NCBI GenBank assembly: GCA_965204835.1
Contig: OZ242017.1
Span: 806,001-870,000 of the forward strand
Direction: 5' to 3'
Origin: VXMT01 sp965204835
GTDB lineage: Bacteria > Chloroflexota > Dehalococcoidia > UBA2979
Length of the DNA stretch: 64,000 nucleotides
In this document: piece by piece, positions 32,307 to 40,462 of the stretch
How the letters are laid out: each line of letters begins with the position of its first letter
Numbering within the stretch: position 1 is the first letter of the stretch
The notes under the pieces: model-generated
Told to the model about the DNA's origin: nothing
Databases searched by the model: none
Seen by the model: the letters and a program-made list of their open reading frames with translations, nothing else
Program-made: the position numbers and the translations under genes

Positions 32307-33211
32307 GGCGCGCCGTCGGTGGGCGGGGGTGCGAGGAGCTGGCGCGCGAGCCCGCGGCCGAGGTCGGCGCCGTCGGCGGACGGGCCCGCCGCGTCGCCGA
32401 AGCGCGCGTGCTCGGCCGCGTCGTCGCCGAGCATCGCGCGCACCGCGACGAGGTCGCCGTCGACCTGCGCGAACGCGCCGACGGGGAGCGTGCAGCCCGC
32501 CCCGAGCTCGGCGAGGAAGCCCCGCTCGGCCTCGACGGCCGCGCGCGTGGCGGGGTCGTCGACGGCGAGCAGCCGCTCGACCGTATCGCCGTCGTCCTGG
32601 CGGCACTGCACCGCGATTGCGCCCTGGCCGGGCGACGGGAGGAACTCGAGCGCCTCGAAGACCTGCGTCGCCTCCTCGAGGCGTCCGAGGCGGGCGAGGC
32701 CGGCCGCCGCGATCACGACGGCGTCGTACTCGCCGCTCGCGACCTTCGCCATGCGCGTGTCGACGTTGCCGCGGATATCGACGACGTCGAGGTCGGGTCG
32801 CAGCAGGTGCAGGAGCAGCTTGCGCCGCACGGAGCCGGTGCCGACGCGCGCCCCGGATGACAGCTCGGCGAGTCGGCGGCCGCCGGATGCCACGAGCACG
32901 TCGCGGGGGTCGCCGCGGGTGAGGATCGCCGCGAGCGTGAGCCCCTCGACGGGAGCGGTCGGCACGTCCTTGAGCGAGTGCATGGCGATGTCGGCGCGGC
33001 CGTCGAGGAGCGCCTGCTCGATGGCGCGCACGAAGACGCCGCGGCCGCCGATGGCGTGCAGCGGCGAGGTGCGGTCGGTGTCGCCCTCGGTGCGCACGAC
33101 CACGTACTCGATGTCGAGCGTGGGGTCGGCGGCGCGGAGCGCGTCCGCGGCGAGGTCGCTCTGCGCGATGGAGAGCTGCGAGCCACGGGTCGCGAGCCGC
33201 AGGGAGGTCAT
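32303..33211 (-). CDS. hemC: Hydroxymethylbilane synthase (porphobilinogen deaminase)
   Basis: This 302-residue enzyme joins four porphobilinogens into hydroxymethylbilane. Seen are LRLATRGSQLSIAQSDLAAD at the start, GRGVFVRAIEQALLDGRADI, MHSLKDVPT, RGDPRDVLVAS, GTGSVRRKLLLHLLRPDL, NVDTRMAKV and the cofactor-cysteine region ELGAGCTLPVGAFAQ near residue 230. It lies 20 bp after hemA and overlaps cobA-hemD. The length is normal. Confidence 0.95.
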   Translation of the reverse strand: MTSLRLATRGSQLSIAQSDLAADALRAADPTLDIEYVVVRTEGDTDRTSPLHAIGGRGVFVRAIEQALLDGRADIAMHSLKDVPTAPVEGLTLAAILTRGDPRDVLVASGGRRLAELSSGARVGTGSVRRKLLLHLLRPDLDVVDIRGNVDTRMAKVASGEYDAVVIAAAGLARLGRLEEATQVFEALEFLPSPGQGAIAVQCRQDDGDTVERLLAVDDPATRAAVEAERGFLAELGAGCTLPVGAFAQVDGDLVAVRAMLGDDAAEHARFGDAAGPSADGADLGRGLARQLLAPPPTDGAP

Positions 33212-33231
33212 CGTCGTGCGCCCGGCCTGGG

Positions 33232-34527
33232 CTACGCCGTCCCGTCGGCGTCGCCGTCCGGCTCCCCGGGCTCATCGAGCCGGAACAGCTTGCGCGCGGC
33301 GTCGAGGTATACGTCGCGGTCGCCGCGCTCACGCAGCGTCGCGATCGGGTCGTGCAGGATGCGGCGCACGAGCGCCTTCGTCATCGCGTCGAGTTGCTCG
33401 CGCTGCTCGTCGGTCGCGTTGAAGCGGCGCAGCGTGCGGTCCAGCTCGGCCTGCCGCATGCGCTCGGCGCTCTCGGTCAGGTCGCTGATCGTCGGGACGA
33501 TGCGCAGGTGCTCCCACCACTCGAGGAAGTCGGCCGTCTCGGCCTCGATCATGGCCTCGACGGTGGCGACCTCGGCGGCGCGCGCCTGCGCGTGCCTCGC
33601 GGCGACCTCCTGCAGGTCGTCGATGTCGCGGTACGTCACGCCCGGCACGGCGGCGATCGCCGGCTCTGCGGCGCGGGGCACGCCGATGTCGACGATGAGC
33701 ATCGGGCTGCCCTCGCGGCGCACGAGGGCGCTCGCAACGCGACCCGTGTTGAGCACCGGCTCGGGCGCGTCGGTGGCCGCGATGATCACGTCGACGCTCG
33801 CGAGCGCGGCGCCGAGCGACTCGTACGGCACGGCTGTGCCCCCGAGCTCCTCGGCCAGCGCCTCGGCGCGCGACGCGGTGCGGTTGCTGACGGCGATCGA
33901 GCCCACGCCGTGCTCGGCGAGCGCGGCGGCTGCCAGCCGCCCAGCCTCGCCCGCCCCGATGACCAGCACCGACGCGCGCGCGAGGTCCGGGACCAGCGCC
34001 CGCGCCTGCTGCGTGGCGATCGAGGAGATCGAGAGCGCCCCGTGCCCGATCGCGGTCTCGCTGCGGGCGCGGCGGCCGACGCGGATGGCGGTGTGGAACA
34101 GCCGCGAGAGCAGCGCCGTGTCGGCGCCAGCGCTCACCGTCGCCGAGAACGCCCCGCGCACCTGCCCGAGGATCTCGGACTCGCCGAGCACCATCGAGTC
34201 GATGCCCGTGGCGACGGCGTAGAGGTGGCTCACGGCCTCCTCGTCGCGTCGCGGCAGCAGGTAGCGCTCGCCGAGCGAGGGCGCGACGTCGGCCGCATCC
34301 GCGAGGAAGCCGCGCAGTTCGGCGGGTGCGTGGTCGCCGGGCACGTAGAGCTCGAGGCGGTTGCAGGTCGCGACGATCGCGCCGGAGCCGAAGCGCTCGG
34401 CGACCTGGCGCCGCACCGCCGGTAGCCCGTCGGCGGGGATCGCGAACCGCTCGCGCACCGCGAGCGGCGCGTTGCGGTGGCTCAGGCCGACCATCGTCAG
34501 CATCGAGGCGTGCTCGTTCGCCGTCAT
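33232..34527 (-). CDS. hemA: Glutamyl-tRNA reductase
   Basis: This 431-residue enzyme reduces glutamyl-tRNA to glutamate-1-semialdehyde, the first step of C5 tetrapyrrole synthesis. Signature parts are VGLSHRNAPLAVRERFAI near residue 13, IVATCNRLELYV with the catalytic Cys (about residue 55), VATGIDSMVLGESEILGQV, FHTAIRVGRRARSETAIG, VLVIGAGEAGRLAAAAL (NADPH fold) and a C-terminal dimerisation helix region. The ATG at 34527 overlaps the stop of the siroheme-dehydrogenase gene by four bases; the frame upstream is that gene's shadow. Its product feeds HemL in the neighbouring block. Confidence 0.95.
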   Translation of the reverse strand: MTANEHASMLTMVGLSHRNAPLAVRERFAIPADGLPAVRRQVAERFGSGAIVATCNRLELYVPGDHAPAELRGFLADAADVAPSLGERYLLPRRDEEAVSHLYAVATGIDSMVLGESEILGQVRGAFSATVSAGADTALLSRLFHTAIRVGRRARSETAIGHGALSISSIATQQARALVPDLARASVLVIGAGEAGRLAAAALAEHGVGSIAVSNRTASRAEALAEELGGTAVPYESLGAALASVDVIIAATDAPEPVLNTGRVASALVRREGSPMLIVDIGVPRAAEPAIAAVPGVTYRDIDDLQEVAARHAQARAAEVATVEAMIEAETADFLEWWEHLRIVPTISDLTESAERMRQAELDRTLRRFNATDEQREQLDAMTKALVRRILHDPIATLRERGDRDVYLDAARKLFRLDEPGEPDGDADGTA

Positions 34528-35255
34528 GCGGGCTGCCCCTGCCACGCGGGGACCGTCAGCGGCTGGTCGAGTCCGAGGCTCGTGATGATGCGGTCGCGGG
34601 CGGCCTCGTGCTCTCCGCCGCGCAGCAGCGACCGCAGCTCCGTGTCGATCGCTTCCTGCCACGTGTCGGGCGCGACGCGGTTCGGGCACTCCGTGCAAAG
34701 CAGCGGCGGCGGCGTCCGCGTGCGGTCGCACCCCGCCGCGCACTCGCGGTCGCGCTGCCGCGCCAGCACGCGCACCTCGGCGAGCAGGTCGCCGAGCGCG
34801 ACCACCTCGTCGTCCAGGAACTCCTCGAGCCGTTCGCGCAGCCAGCGCGCGAGCGCGGGGCTCGCGCCGCCGGTCGAGGCCGCGAGGGCGATGCGCCCGC
34901 GCTTCGCCAGCGACGGGAGGATGAAGTCGCAGTTCGCGACGTCGTCGGCGGCGTTCACCCAGATGCCGAGCGCGCGCGCCTCCGAGGCGACCTGCGCGTT
35001 CACCTCGCCGTCGTCGGTGGCGACCATGACCACCTCGTAGCCCTCGACGTCGCCCGTCTCGTACGGGCGGGCGAGCCACTCGCAGCCGTGCTCCCGCACG
35101 ATCGCGCGCACGGGCTCGATCAGCGCGGGCGCGACCACGGTCACGTCGGCCGAGGCGTCGACGAGCTTGCCGATCTTCTCGTGGGCGACGTTGCCGCCGC
35201 CGACGAGGAGCACGCGCCGCCCCTGCATCTCCACGAAGATCGGGTAGTACCCCAC
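34524..35255 (-). CDS. Precorrin-2 dehydrogenase/siroheme synthase-type protein with Cys-rich C-terminus
   Basis: This 243-residue protein oxidises precorrin-2 in siroheme formation. The N-terminus is the NAD-binding CysG/Met8 type domain: YYPIFVEMQGRRVLLVGGGN, VAHEKIGKLVDASADVTVVA, VMVATDDGEVNAQVASEARA and WVNAADDVANCDFILPSLA. STGGASPALARWLRERLEEF near residue 130 is the helical part. The last 80 residues are different: C-x4-C and C-x2-C pairs occur near residues 190-212 (ECAAGC and LCTEC). They could bind zinc or iron-sulfur and are not a known feature of the family to me. It is followed directly by hemA (ATGA overlap). Confidence 0.88.
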   Translation of the reverse strand: MGYYPIFVEMQGRRVLLVGGGNVAHEKIGKLVDASADVTVVAPALIEPVRAIVREHGCEWLARPYETGDVEGYEVVMVATDDGEVNAQVASEARALGIWVNAADDVANCDFILPSLAKRGRIALAASTGGASPALARWLRERLEEFLDDEVVALGDLLAEVRVLARQRDRECAAGCDRTRTPPPLLCTECPNRVAPDTWQEAIDTELRSLLRGGEHEAARDRIITSLGLDQPLTVPAWQGQPA

Positions 35256-35283
35256 GAGCGCCCCTTGCTGGTGGTCGTCGTAC

Positions 35284-35946
35284 CTAGTGGTCGTCGTACG
35301 CGGCGGTCACGCCGAGGAGCACGCGGTCGGCGAGGCCGCCGATCTGCTCGCGCGCGAGCGCAGCCTGTTCGGCGTCCATCTGGTCGCGCTCGGCGAGTTG
35401 CTTCGCGGTCTCGTCGAGCGAGCGGCGGAAGAAGGTGAAGGCCTCCATCGCGCGCAGCAGCGGCGTCTCACGCTTGACGAGCAGGTCGCCGTAGCTGTGG
35501 CCGATGGCGTCCACCTCGGCCTCGATCGCCCCGCGCGGTTGCCGGTGCGAGATGTAGTCGCCGACGAGTTCGACGAGCCGCCGCCCGAGCGGGCGCAGGG
35601 CCTCGCGCTCGTCGGCGTCCAGGGAGCCGTACCAGCCGGCGTCCTTGGTGCCGGCGTGGAGGCGGCGACGGATGCGCCGCACGGCCGCGGCCTCGAGCGC
35701 GTGGTCGTTGTCGCCGCGGATGAGGCTGAGCAGGTCTTCCTCGGCGAAACGCCGGTGGCCGCCAGGCGTCCGGAAGCACCGGATCTCGCCCGAGTCCGCC
35801 CAGCGCCGGACGGTCGACTCGTTGACTCCGAGGATCTCGCAGGCGCGGCCGAGGTTGACCCAGCGCGGACTGTCGTCGCTCGTGTTGTCGGCGGGAGGGC
35901 GCGCGGAGGTGGCGCCGCGGGTCGTGCGGGATCGGCCGTTCGCCAC
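35284..35946 (-). CDS. Excisionase/MerR-type DNA-binding regulator heading the heme cluster
   Basis: This 220-residue regulator has a helix-turn-helix of excisionase/BldC type at residues about 28-75 (WVNLGRACEILGVNESTVRR, then FRTPGGHRRFAEEDLLSL). A helical C-terminal domain follows (residues 110-215: LGRRLVELVGDYISHRQPRG and LLRAMEAFTFFRRSLDETA). The latter resembles small sensor/RsbR-type helical bundles. It lies 28 bp before the siroheme gene and is transcribed with it, so it is a likely regulator of the tetrapyrrole genes. The start is the GTG at 35946; no Shine-Dalgarno sequence is evident. Confidence 0.75.
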   Translation of the reverse strand: MANGRSRTTRGATSARPPADNTSDDSPRWVNLGRACEILGVNESTVRRWADSGEIRCFRTPGGHRRFAEEDLLSLIRGDNDHALEAAAVRRIRRRLHAGTKDAGWYGSLDADEREALRPLGRRLVELVGDYISHRQPRGAIEAEVDAIGHSYGDLLVKRETPLLRAMEAFTFFRRSLDETAKQLAERDQMDAEQAALAREQIGGLADRVLLGVTAAYDDH

Positions 35947-36262
35947 GAAAACTACCTATTTCTGTGTACATGGTGCGAGGTTTCGCGGAGTGTACCAGCG
36001 CCGCCACGTCGTGGCGAGCGCCCCTCGCTGCACTCTCCAGGGATGGCGTGTCGCCGCGAGCGCGCAGACTGTCCCTGATCGCGGTGTCAGCGGCTACGGA
36101 CATTCGCCGAGAGAAGTGGAGCTTCGGGTACTTTGACGTGTCGCGATTGAAACCCCCTGCTGCCGCGACTACGGTTGCCGCCATGACGTCCGCCAGGCAC
36201 TCGACACCCCCGGCGTCGCTTCAGTCCGCGGCCCGCGGCTCGATCGATCCGGGAGGACAGCC
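35947..36262. other. 316-bp divergent intergenic region
   Basis: This AT-richer gap separates the leftward regulator and the rightward permease. The left edge carries, read leftward, GAAATAGGTAG followed by TTTTCGTGG at the regulator start; a close match occurs at 23005-23024. At the right edge GGGAGG (36251-36256) precedes the CTG start of the permease. No convincing frame is present; the ones seen have no start signal. Confidence 0.5.
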
Positions 36263-38023
36263 CTGACCGCCGAAGCCGCCCGGACCCCGCGCTACGAGGC
36301 CGACGAGCATCCCACGGTCCTCAACTCGCTCGCGCTCGGCGCGCAGTTCAGCGCCATCGCGGGCGCCACCCTGCTCGTCACCCCGGTCATCGTGGCGAGC
36401 GGCGCCGGGCGCGGCGACGACTACGTGACGTGGATGATCTTCGTCGCGCTCATCGTCGTCGGGTTCTCGACGCTGCTGCAGGTGCGCCGCGTCGGCACGG
36501 TCGGCGCCGGCGCCGTGCTGCCGATGACCACGGCCGCCTTCGCCATCCCGTTCTGCATCAACGCCCTGGAGGGCGACGGCGGGCCGGCCACGCTCGCCTC
36601 GTTGCTGCTCGTTGCGGCGGCGACGCAGTTCGCCGTCTCGCGCTGGCTCTTCCTCGTACGCCGGGTCGTCACGCCGACCGTCGGCGGCACGGTGGTCATG
36701 ATCCTCTCCATCACCCTCGCCTCGGTCGTCTTCGACCTGCTCGACCGTGCGACGATCGAGGATCCCGAGGAAGCCTCGCTCACCGCGTTGGCGACGATGT
36801 CCGTCGCGGCGGCGCTGTTGCTGCGCGGTTCGGCGCTGGCGCGGCTGTGGGGGCCGGTCGTCGGCATCGTCGTGGGGTGCATCGTGGCTGGGCTGCTCGG
36901 CATCTACGACACGCGGCGCATCACCGAGTCAGCGTGGGTGGGGCTACCGAGCGGCTGGCCGGGGTTCGATCTCGACTTCGGCCTCTCGTTCTGGACGCTT
37001 GTCCCGGCGTTCGTCGCGCTGGGCGTGATCATCTCGATCCAGGCGAACGGCGCGGCGATCGCCATGCAACGTGTCGCGTGGCGCGACCAGCGCGCGGTCG
37101 ACTTCCGCCAGGTGCAGGGCGCGATCGCGGGCGGGGGCGCCAGCAACTTCCTCGCCGGCCTCGCGGGCTCGGTGCCGAACTCCATCAACCCGGTGATGGT
37201 CTCGTTCGTCCAGATCACCGGCGTCGCATCGAGGCGCGTCGGGTACGCCATCGGGCTGATCCTCATCGTCGTGGCGTTCGTGCCGAAGGTGTCGGGGCTG
37301 CTCGGCAGCATCCCGGGGCCGGTCATGACCGGCTACTTGATGATGGTGACGGGCGGCCTCTTCGTCGACGGTGCGAGGACCGTGATCCAGAACGAGCGCG
37401 ACAACCAGCGCGTCGCCGTCGCAGGCGTCTGCTTCTGGATCGCCGCCGCGTTCCAGTTCAATCTCTTCACCAGGCCCGACATCGGCGCGGTGGGCAACGC
37501 GCTGCTCGACAGCGGGATCACCACGGGCGGCCTCGCGGCGATCGTCATGATCCTCTACCTCGAGTTCACCAACCCTCGCCGGATGCGTTTCCAGTCGCAG
37601 CTCCACATCGACGCGCTACCGGACCTCAACGCCTTCATCGCCCGCTTCGCCGACCGCCGTGGCTGGGGCGACGCGATGAAGGACCGTCTCAGCGCCGTCG
37701 CCGAGGAGACGCTGCTCACCCTCGCCCCGCTCGACCTCGAGGCGCTGATGGCCGACGACGGCGACGGCGACGCCGGCCCCGAGCGGCGGCTGATCGTCCT
37801 CGCCTCCAGCGAGGGCCCGGTCGCGGACCTCGAGTTCATCGGGGGCGGCGACGAGGACAACCTGGAGGACCGCCTGCGGCAGCTCCAGGAGCACGATGAG
37901 GAGACGCCGGTGGAGCAGGAACTCTCGCTCCGCCTGCTCCGCGGCTACGCGCAGTCCGTGCAGCACCAGCAGTACCAGGACACCGACATCATCACGGTCC
38001 GGGTCGGCCAGCCGGGGGCGTAG
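36263..38023 (+). CDS. NCS2-family xanthine/uracil permease with cytoplasmic C-terminal domain
   Basis: This membrane transporter of about 586 residues probably moves nucleobases. The first part has the repeated hydrophobic segments of the NCS2 (SLC23) family: LGAQFSAIAGATLLVTPVIV near residue 30, LSITLASVVFDLL, GLAGSVPNSINPVMVSF with a substrate-site-like segment near residue 310, and VPKVSGLLGSIPGPVMTGYL. The last 140 residues are soluble, beginning DRLSAVAEETLLTLAPLDLE, and end with SLRLLRGYAQSVQHQQY. The start is taken as CTG at 36263, preceded by GGGAGG; the next start, GTG at 36392, would remove the first membrane segment. The transported compound is inferred from the family. Confidence 0.85.
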   Translation: MTAEAARTPRYEADEHPTVLNSLALGAQFSAIAGATLLVTPVIVASGAGRGDDYVTWMIFVALIVVGFSTLLQVRRVGTVGAGAVLPMTTAAFAIPFCINALEGDGGPATLASLLLVAAATQFAVSRWLFLVRRVVTPTVGGTVVMILSITLASVVFDLLDRATIEDPEEASLTALATMSVAAALLLRGSALARLWGPVVGIVVGCIVAGLLGIYDTRRITESAWVGLPSGWPGFDLDFGLSFWTLVPAFVALGVIISIQANGAAIAMQRVAWRDQRAVDFRQVQGAIAGGGASNFLAGLAGSVPNSINPVMVSFVQITGVASRRVGYAIGLILIVVAFVPKVSGLLGSIPGPVMTGYLMMVTGGLFVDGARTVIQNERDNQRVAVAGVCFWIAAAFQFNLFTRPDIGAVGNALLDSGITTGGLAAIVMILYLEFTNPRRMRFQSQLHIDALPDLNAFIARFADRRGWGDAMKDRLSAVAEETLLTLAPLDLEALMADDGDGDAGPERRLIVLASSEGPVADLEFIGGGDEDNLEDRLRQLQEHDEETPVEQELSLRLLRGYAQSVQHQQYQDTDIITVRVGQPGA

Positions 38024-38141
38024 GGCACGAAGGCTCTACAACACTCGGGTTCGCGAGTGTGGCCCTCCCGCACCGGCGATTGAGTCGCCTTGGTGGTAGG
38101 CTCATCGACGGTGATCAACACACATAATGTAAGAGGGATGC

Positions 38142-39035
38142 ATGAGTTTCTTCCGACGGATGTTAGCGCCAAAGAGTGATCACAAGCCGACAGTCGCCAG
38201 TGTGGCCGCGCTTCACGGTCCCGCGCCCGGGCGGACCGATCCATTCCCCGTCGAGGTAGTCGGCGAGTCCCACTATCAGGACGCATTGTGGGACGCCGTT
38301 GGATCCCGCGAGCCTGTCGACCACCGGAGCCACGTTGTTCGAGCGGTGCTGAGGCACGAGCCGGACAACCAGTTCGACTCGAACGCGATCGCTGTGCTCG
38401 TAGGTACGGCACACGGTTACACAAAGGTCGGTCACCTCCCGCGCGCCCTTGCGGCAGCTTACGTCGCGGACTTTAAGAATCTCCGAAGTAACGGCTACGA
38501 TGGCGGCGCTTGTGATGCTGTGATTCTTGGCGGCTTCTCTGACCAAAACACTCCGGGGGGCGTCGCATCCCTCGGCATCAGGCTTCACCTGGACGATCCG
38601 GGCGTGATCGTCCCGCGAGGCGACGAGGAACCGCGGACTCTTGAGGCCTATGAGCAAGAGAAGACGAGACGCGCGTCGACGAAGGGAGTCCGTCCCTCGG
38701 GCCGGAGTCCCGAAACCACAAACGGGATAGTCCGCGGTCGCCACTACACGGAGTGGGTGGATGACATCGCATCCCTGAAGCGCCACAAAGCTCACGAGCA
38801 ATGCTCCGCGCTGTTGCTCGAGATCATCGATGCCGCCGAAGAAGAGGCGAAGCATCTAGGGGAGAGCCCACCTCCCTGGTACTACGAACAACTCGCGATC
38901 GTGCTCCGGAAGATGCGCGACTCGGATGGTGAGATCGCGATCCTCAAGCGCTACGTCCTCTTTCCGCACCCAAGGCCGAACCCGAATCCCCAAATCGAGG
39001 ATCGGCTCCGGAAGGCCATCGCCAAACGACGGTAG
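38142..39035 (+). CDS. HIRAN-domain protein
   Basis: This 297-residue protein carries a HIRAN-like domain at residues about 36-110: FPVEVVGESHYQDALWDAVG, VVRAVLRHEPDNQFDSNAIA and TKVGHLPRALAAAYV. HIRAN domains recognise DNA ends or damage and are often fused to helicases or nucleases. Here the rest is a helical region of unknown family (HYTEWVDDIASLKRHKAHEQ, and LLEIIDAAEEEAKHL near residue 225). A GAGGG motif lies before the ATG. GC content is visibly lower than in neighbours, which suggests recent acquisition. A role in DNA metabolism or defence is possible but not shown. Confidence 0.7.
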   Translation: MSFFRRMLAPKSDHKPTVASVAALHGPAPGRTDPFPVEVVGESHYQDALWDAVGSREPVDHRSHVVRAVLRHEPDNQFDSNAIAVLVGTAHGYTKVGHLPRALAAAYVADFKNLRSNGYDGGACDAVILGGFSDQNTPGGVASLGIRLHLDDPGVIVPRGDEEPRTLEAYEQEKTRRASTKGVRPSGRSPETTNGIVRGRHYTEWVDDIASLKRHKAHEQCSALLLEIIDAAEEEAKHLGESPPPWYYEQLAIVLRKMRDSDGEIAILKRYVLFPHPRPNPNPQIEDRLRKAIAKRR

Positions 39036-39044
39036 AGTGCATCC

Positions 39045-40162
39045 CTACAACCCTCGCGTCACCGAGTCTCGGCCGTAGCGTCCGCGAATCTCGTCGACTG
39101 CCTGGTCGACGCGCTCCGCCCGGCGCGCCGACTCGTCGTCGAACCCGAGTTGCACGGCGTCCTCGACCAGGTTCGTCGCGCCGAGGCCGATGAGCCGCAC
39201 GGGCCGCAGCGACTCGCGCGCCAGCAACTCGTCGAGCAGCGCGCGGCCGGCCGCCGCGAGGTCGTCGGTGCCCTGCACGGGGCGGTCGAGGGTGCGGCTG
39301 CGGGTGAGCGTGGTGAAGTCCGCCCAGCGCAGCTTGAGCGTGACCGTGCGCGCCCGCCGCTGCTGGCCGCGCAGGTCCGAGCCGACGCGCTCGGCGTGGT
39401 CGCGCAGCGTGCGCCGCAGCCTGTCGAGGTCCGTCACGTCCTCGCCGAACGTCACCTCGCGCGAGATCGAGCGCGCGCCGCCTCGCCGATGGTGCGCAGG
39501 CCGAGGGCCGCGAGCTGCTCGCCGAAGCGCGGCCCGACGAGCGGCAGCTCGCGGAGCGGCAGCGGAGCGAGGAAGGCGGCGTCCTCGCCCACGGGCACCT
39601 CGAGCAGCCCGTCGGGCTTCGCGCGGTCGCTGCCGACCTTGGCGGTCGTGCGTGAGCCGGCGATGCAGACCGAGACGGGCAGGTCCAGCTCCTCGCGCGT
39701 CCGGGTGCGCACGCGCTCCGCCGCCGCGCGGGCGCCCGTGCCGCCCTCGCCGAGGCCGGTGAGGTCGGCGTACGCCTCGTCGATGCCGCCGGGCTCCACG
39801 ATCGGGCTCTCGTCGCGCAGGATCGCGTGGAAGGCGCGCGAGGACTCCTGGTAGCGGTCGAAGTGCGGCGGCACCACGACAGCCTCGGGGCAGAGCCGCA
39901 GCGCCTGCGACATCGGCTGCGCCGAGTGGCACCCGCACTCCCTCGACTCGTACGACGCGGACGCGACGACGCCCCGCCCCCCGGCCCCGCCGACGAGCAC
40001 GGGCTTCCCGATCAGCGATGGGTCGAGCGCCCGCTCCACGGAGACGAAGAACGTGTCGAGGTCAAAGTGCGCGATGCGCCTCGGCAGCGTCCGATCGAGT
40101 CGATCGGTCGCATCCCGATCGCGCTGCTCGGAGTGGTCTGTCGAGGTCGGGCGCGTCATCAT
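39045..40162 (-). pseudogene. dinB: Broken DNA polymerase IV gene (dinB)
   Basis: Two frames together give a Y-family polymerase. Frame 1 (40162 to about 39475) has RIAHFDLDTFFVSVERALDP with the catalytic Asp, the GGIDEAYADLTG acidic pair and LGLRTIGEAA, and hits a stop at 39452. The little-finger domain resumes in another frame as SISREVTFGEDVTDL, ending at 39045. About 40 residues of the thumb, normally between these two segments, are missing, so a deletion of a length not divisible by three disrupted the gene. A GAAC-N4-GTAC box lies upstream. A sequencing error would have to remove over 100 bases, so true decay is more likely. Confidence 0.8.
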
Positions 40163-40193
40163 CGCGCTCCACGTGAGGGGGAGGTCAGGTCGG

Positions 40194-40205
40194 GAACAAG
40201 TGTAC
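40194..40205 (-). promoter_or_regulatory. SOS-box-like GAAC-AAGT-GTAC before dinB
   Basis: One mismatch from GAAC-N4-GTTC, 32 bp before the start of the dinB remnant. In Gram-positive bacteria a LexA box of this kind precedes dinB. Confidence 0.45.
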
Positions 40206-40249
40206 TGGAAGCTCAGTCGATGGGTGCTCCGGGAGTCCTCCCGGCGCGC

Positions 40250-40450
40250 CTACAGATCCTGGAGCGGGACGTGTTCTCCGACCTCGCGAGCCTCGTCACT
40301 CAAGAAATCCAGTTTGCCCGCCTCCGAATCAGCCTCGATCTGCTTGTCCCAGCGGTCCCAATCCAGGTCGCTGAGCCACTGCCGCAGCCGGGCGTACTCG
40401 GTGTCGGGTAGGTCGAGGATCGCCTCCTGGATCTCCGTGATGCTGACCAT
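40250..40450 (-). CDS. Small antitoxin-like protein without an evident toxin
   Basis: This 66-residue acidic protein (SITEIQEAILDLPDTEYARL, and WDRWDKQIEADSEAGKLDFL) matches a common short antitoxin type that is usually followed by a RelE/ParE toxin gene. Here the next leftward gene is the dinB remnant, about 90 bp away, and no toxin frame is seen. It could be a solitary survivor. The ATG start is at 40450. Confidence 0.7.
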   Translation of the reverse strand: MVSITEIQEAILDLPDTEYARLRQWLSDLDWDRWDKQIEADSEAGKLDFLSDEAREVGEHVPLQDL

Positions 40451-40462
40451 CGGACGTGCGCC

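Noticed and set aside
32307..33332. Long upstream extension of cobA-hemD
   Set aside because: It is the shadow of hemC; the ATG at 32306 overlaps the hemC stop and gives the normal SUMT N-terminus.
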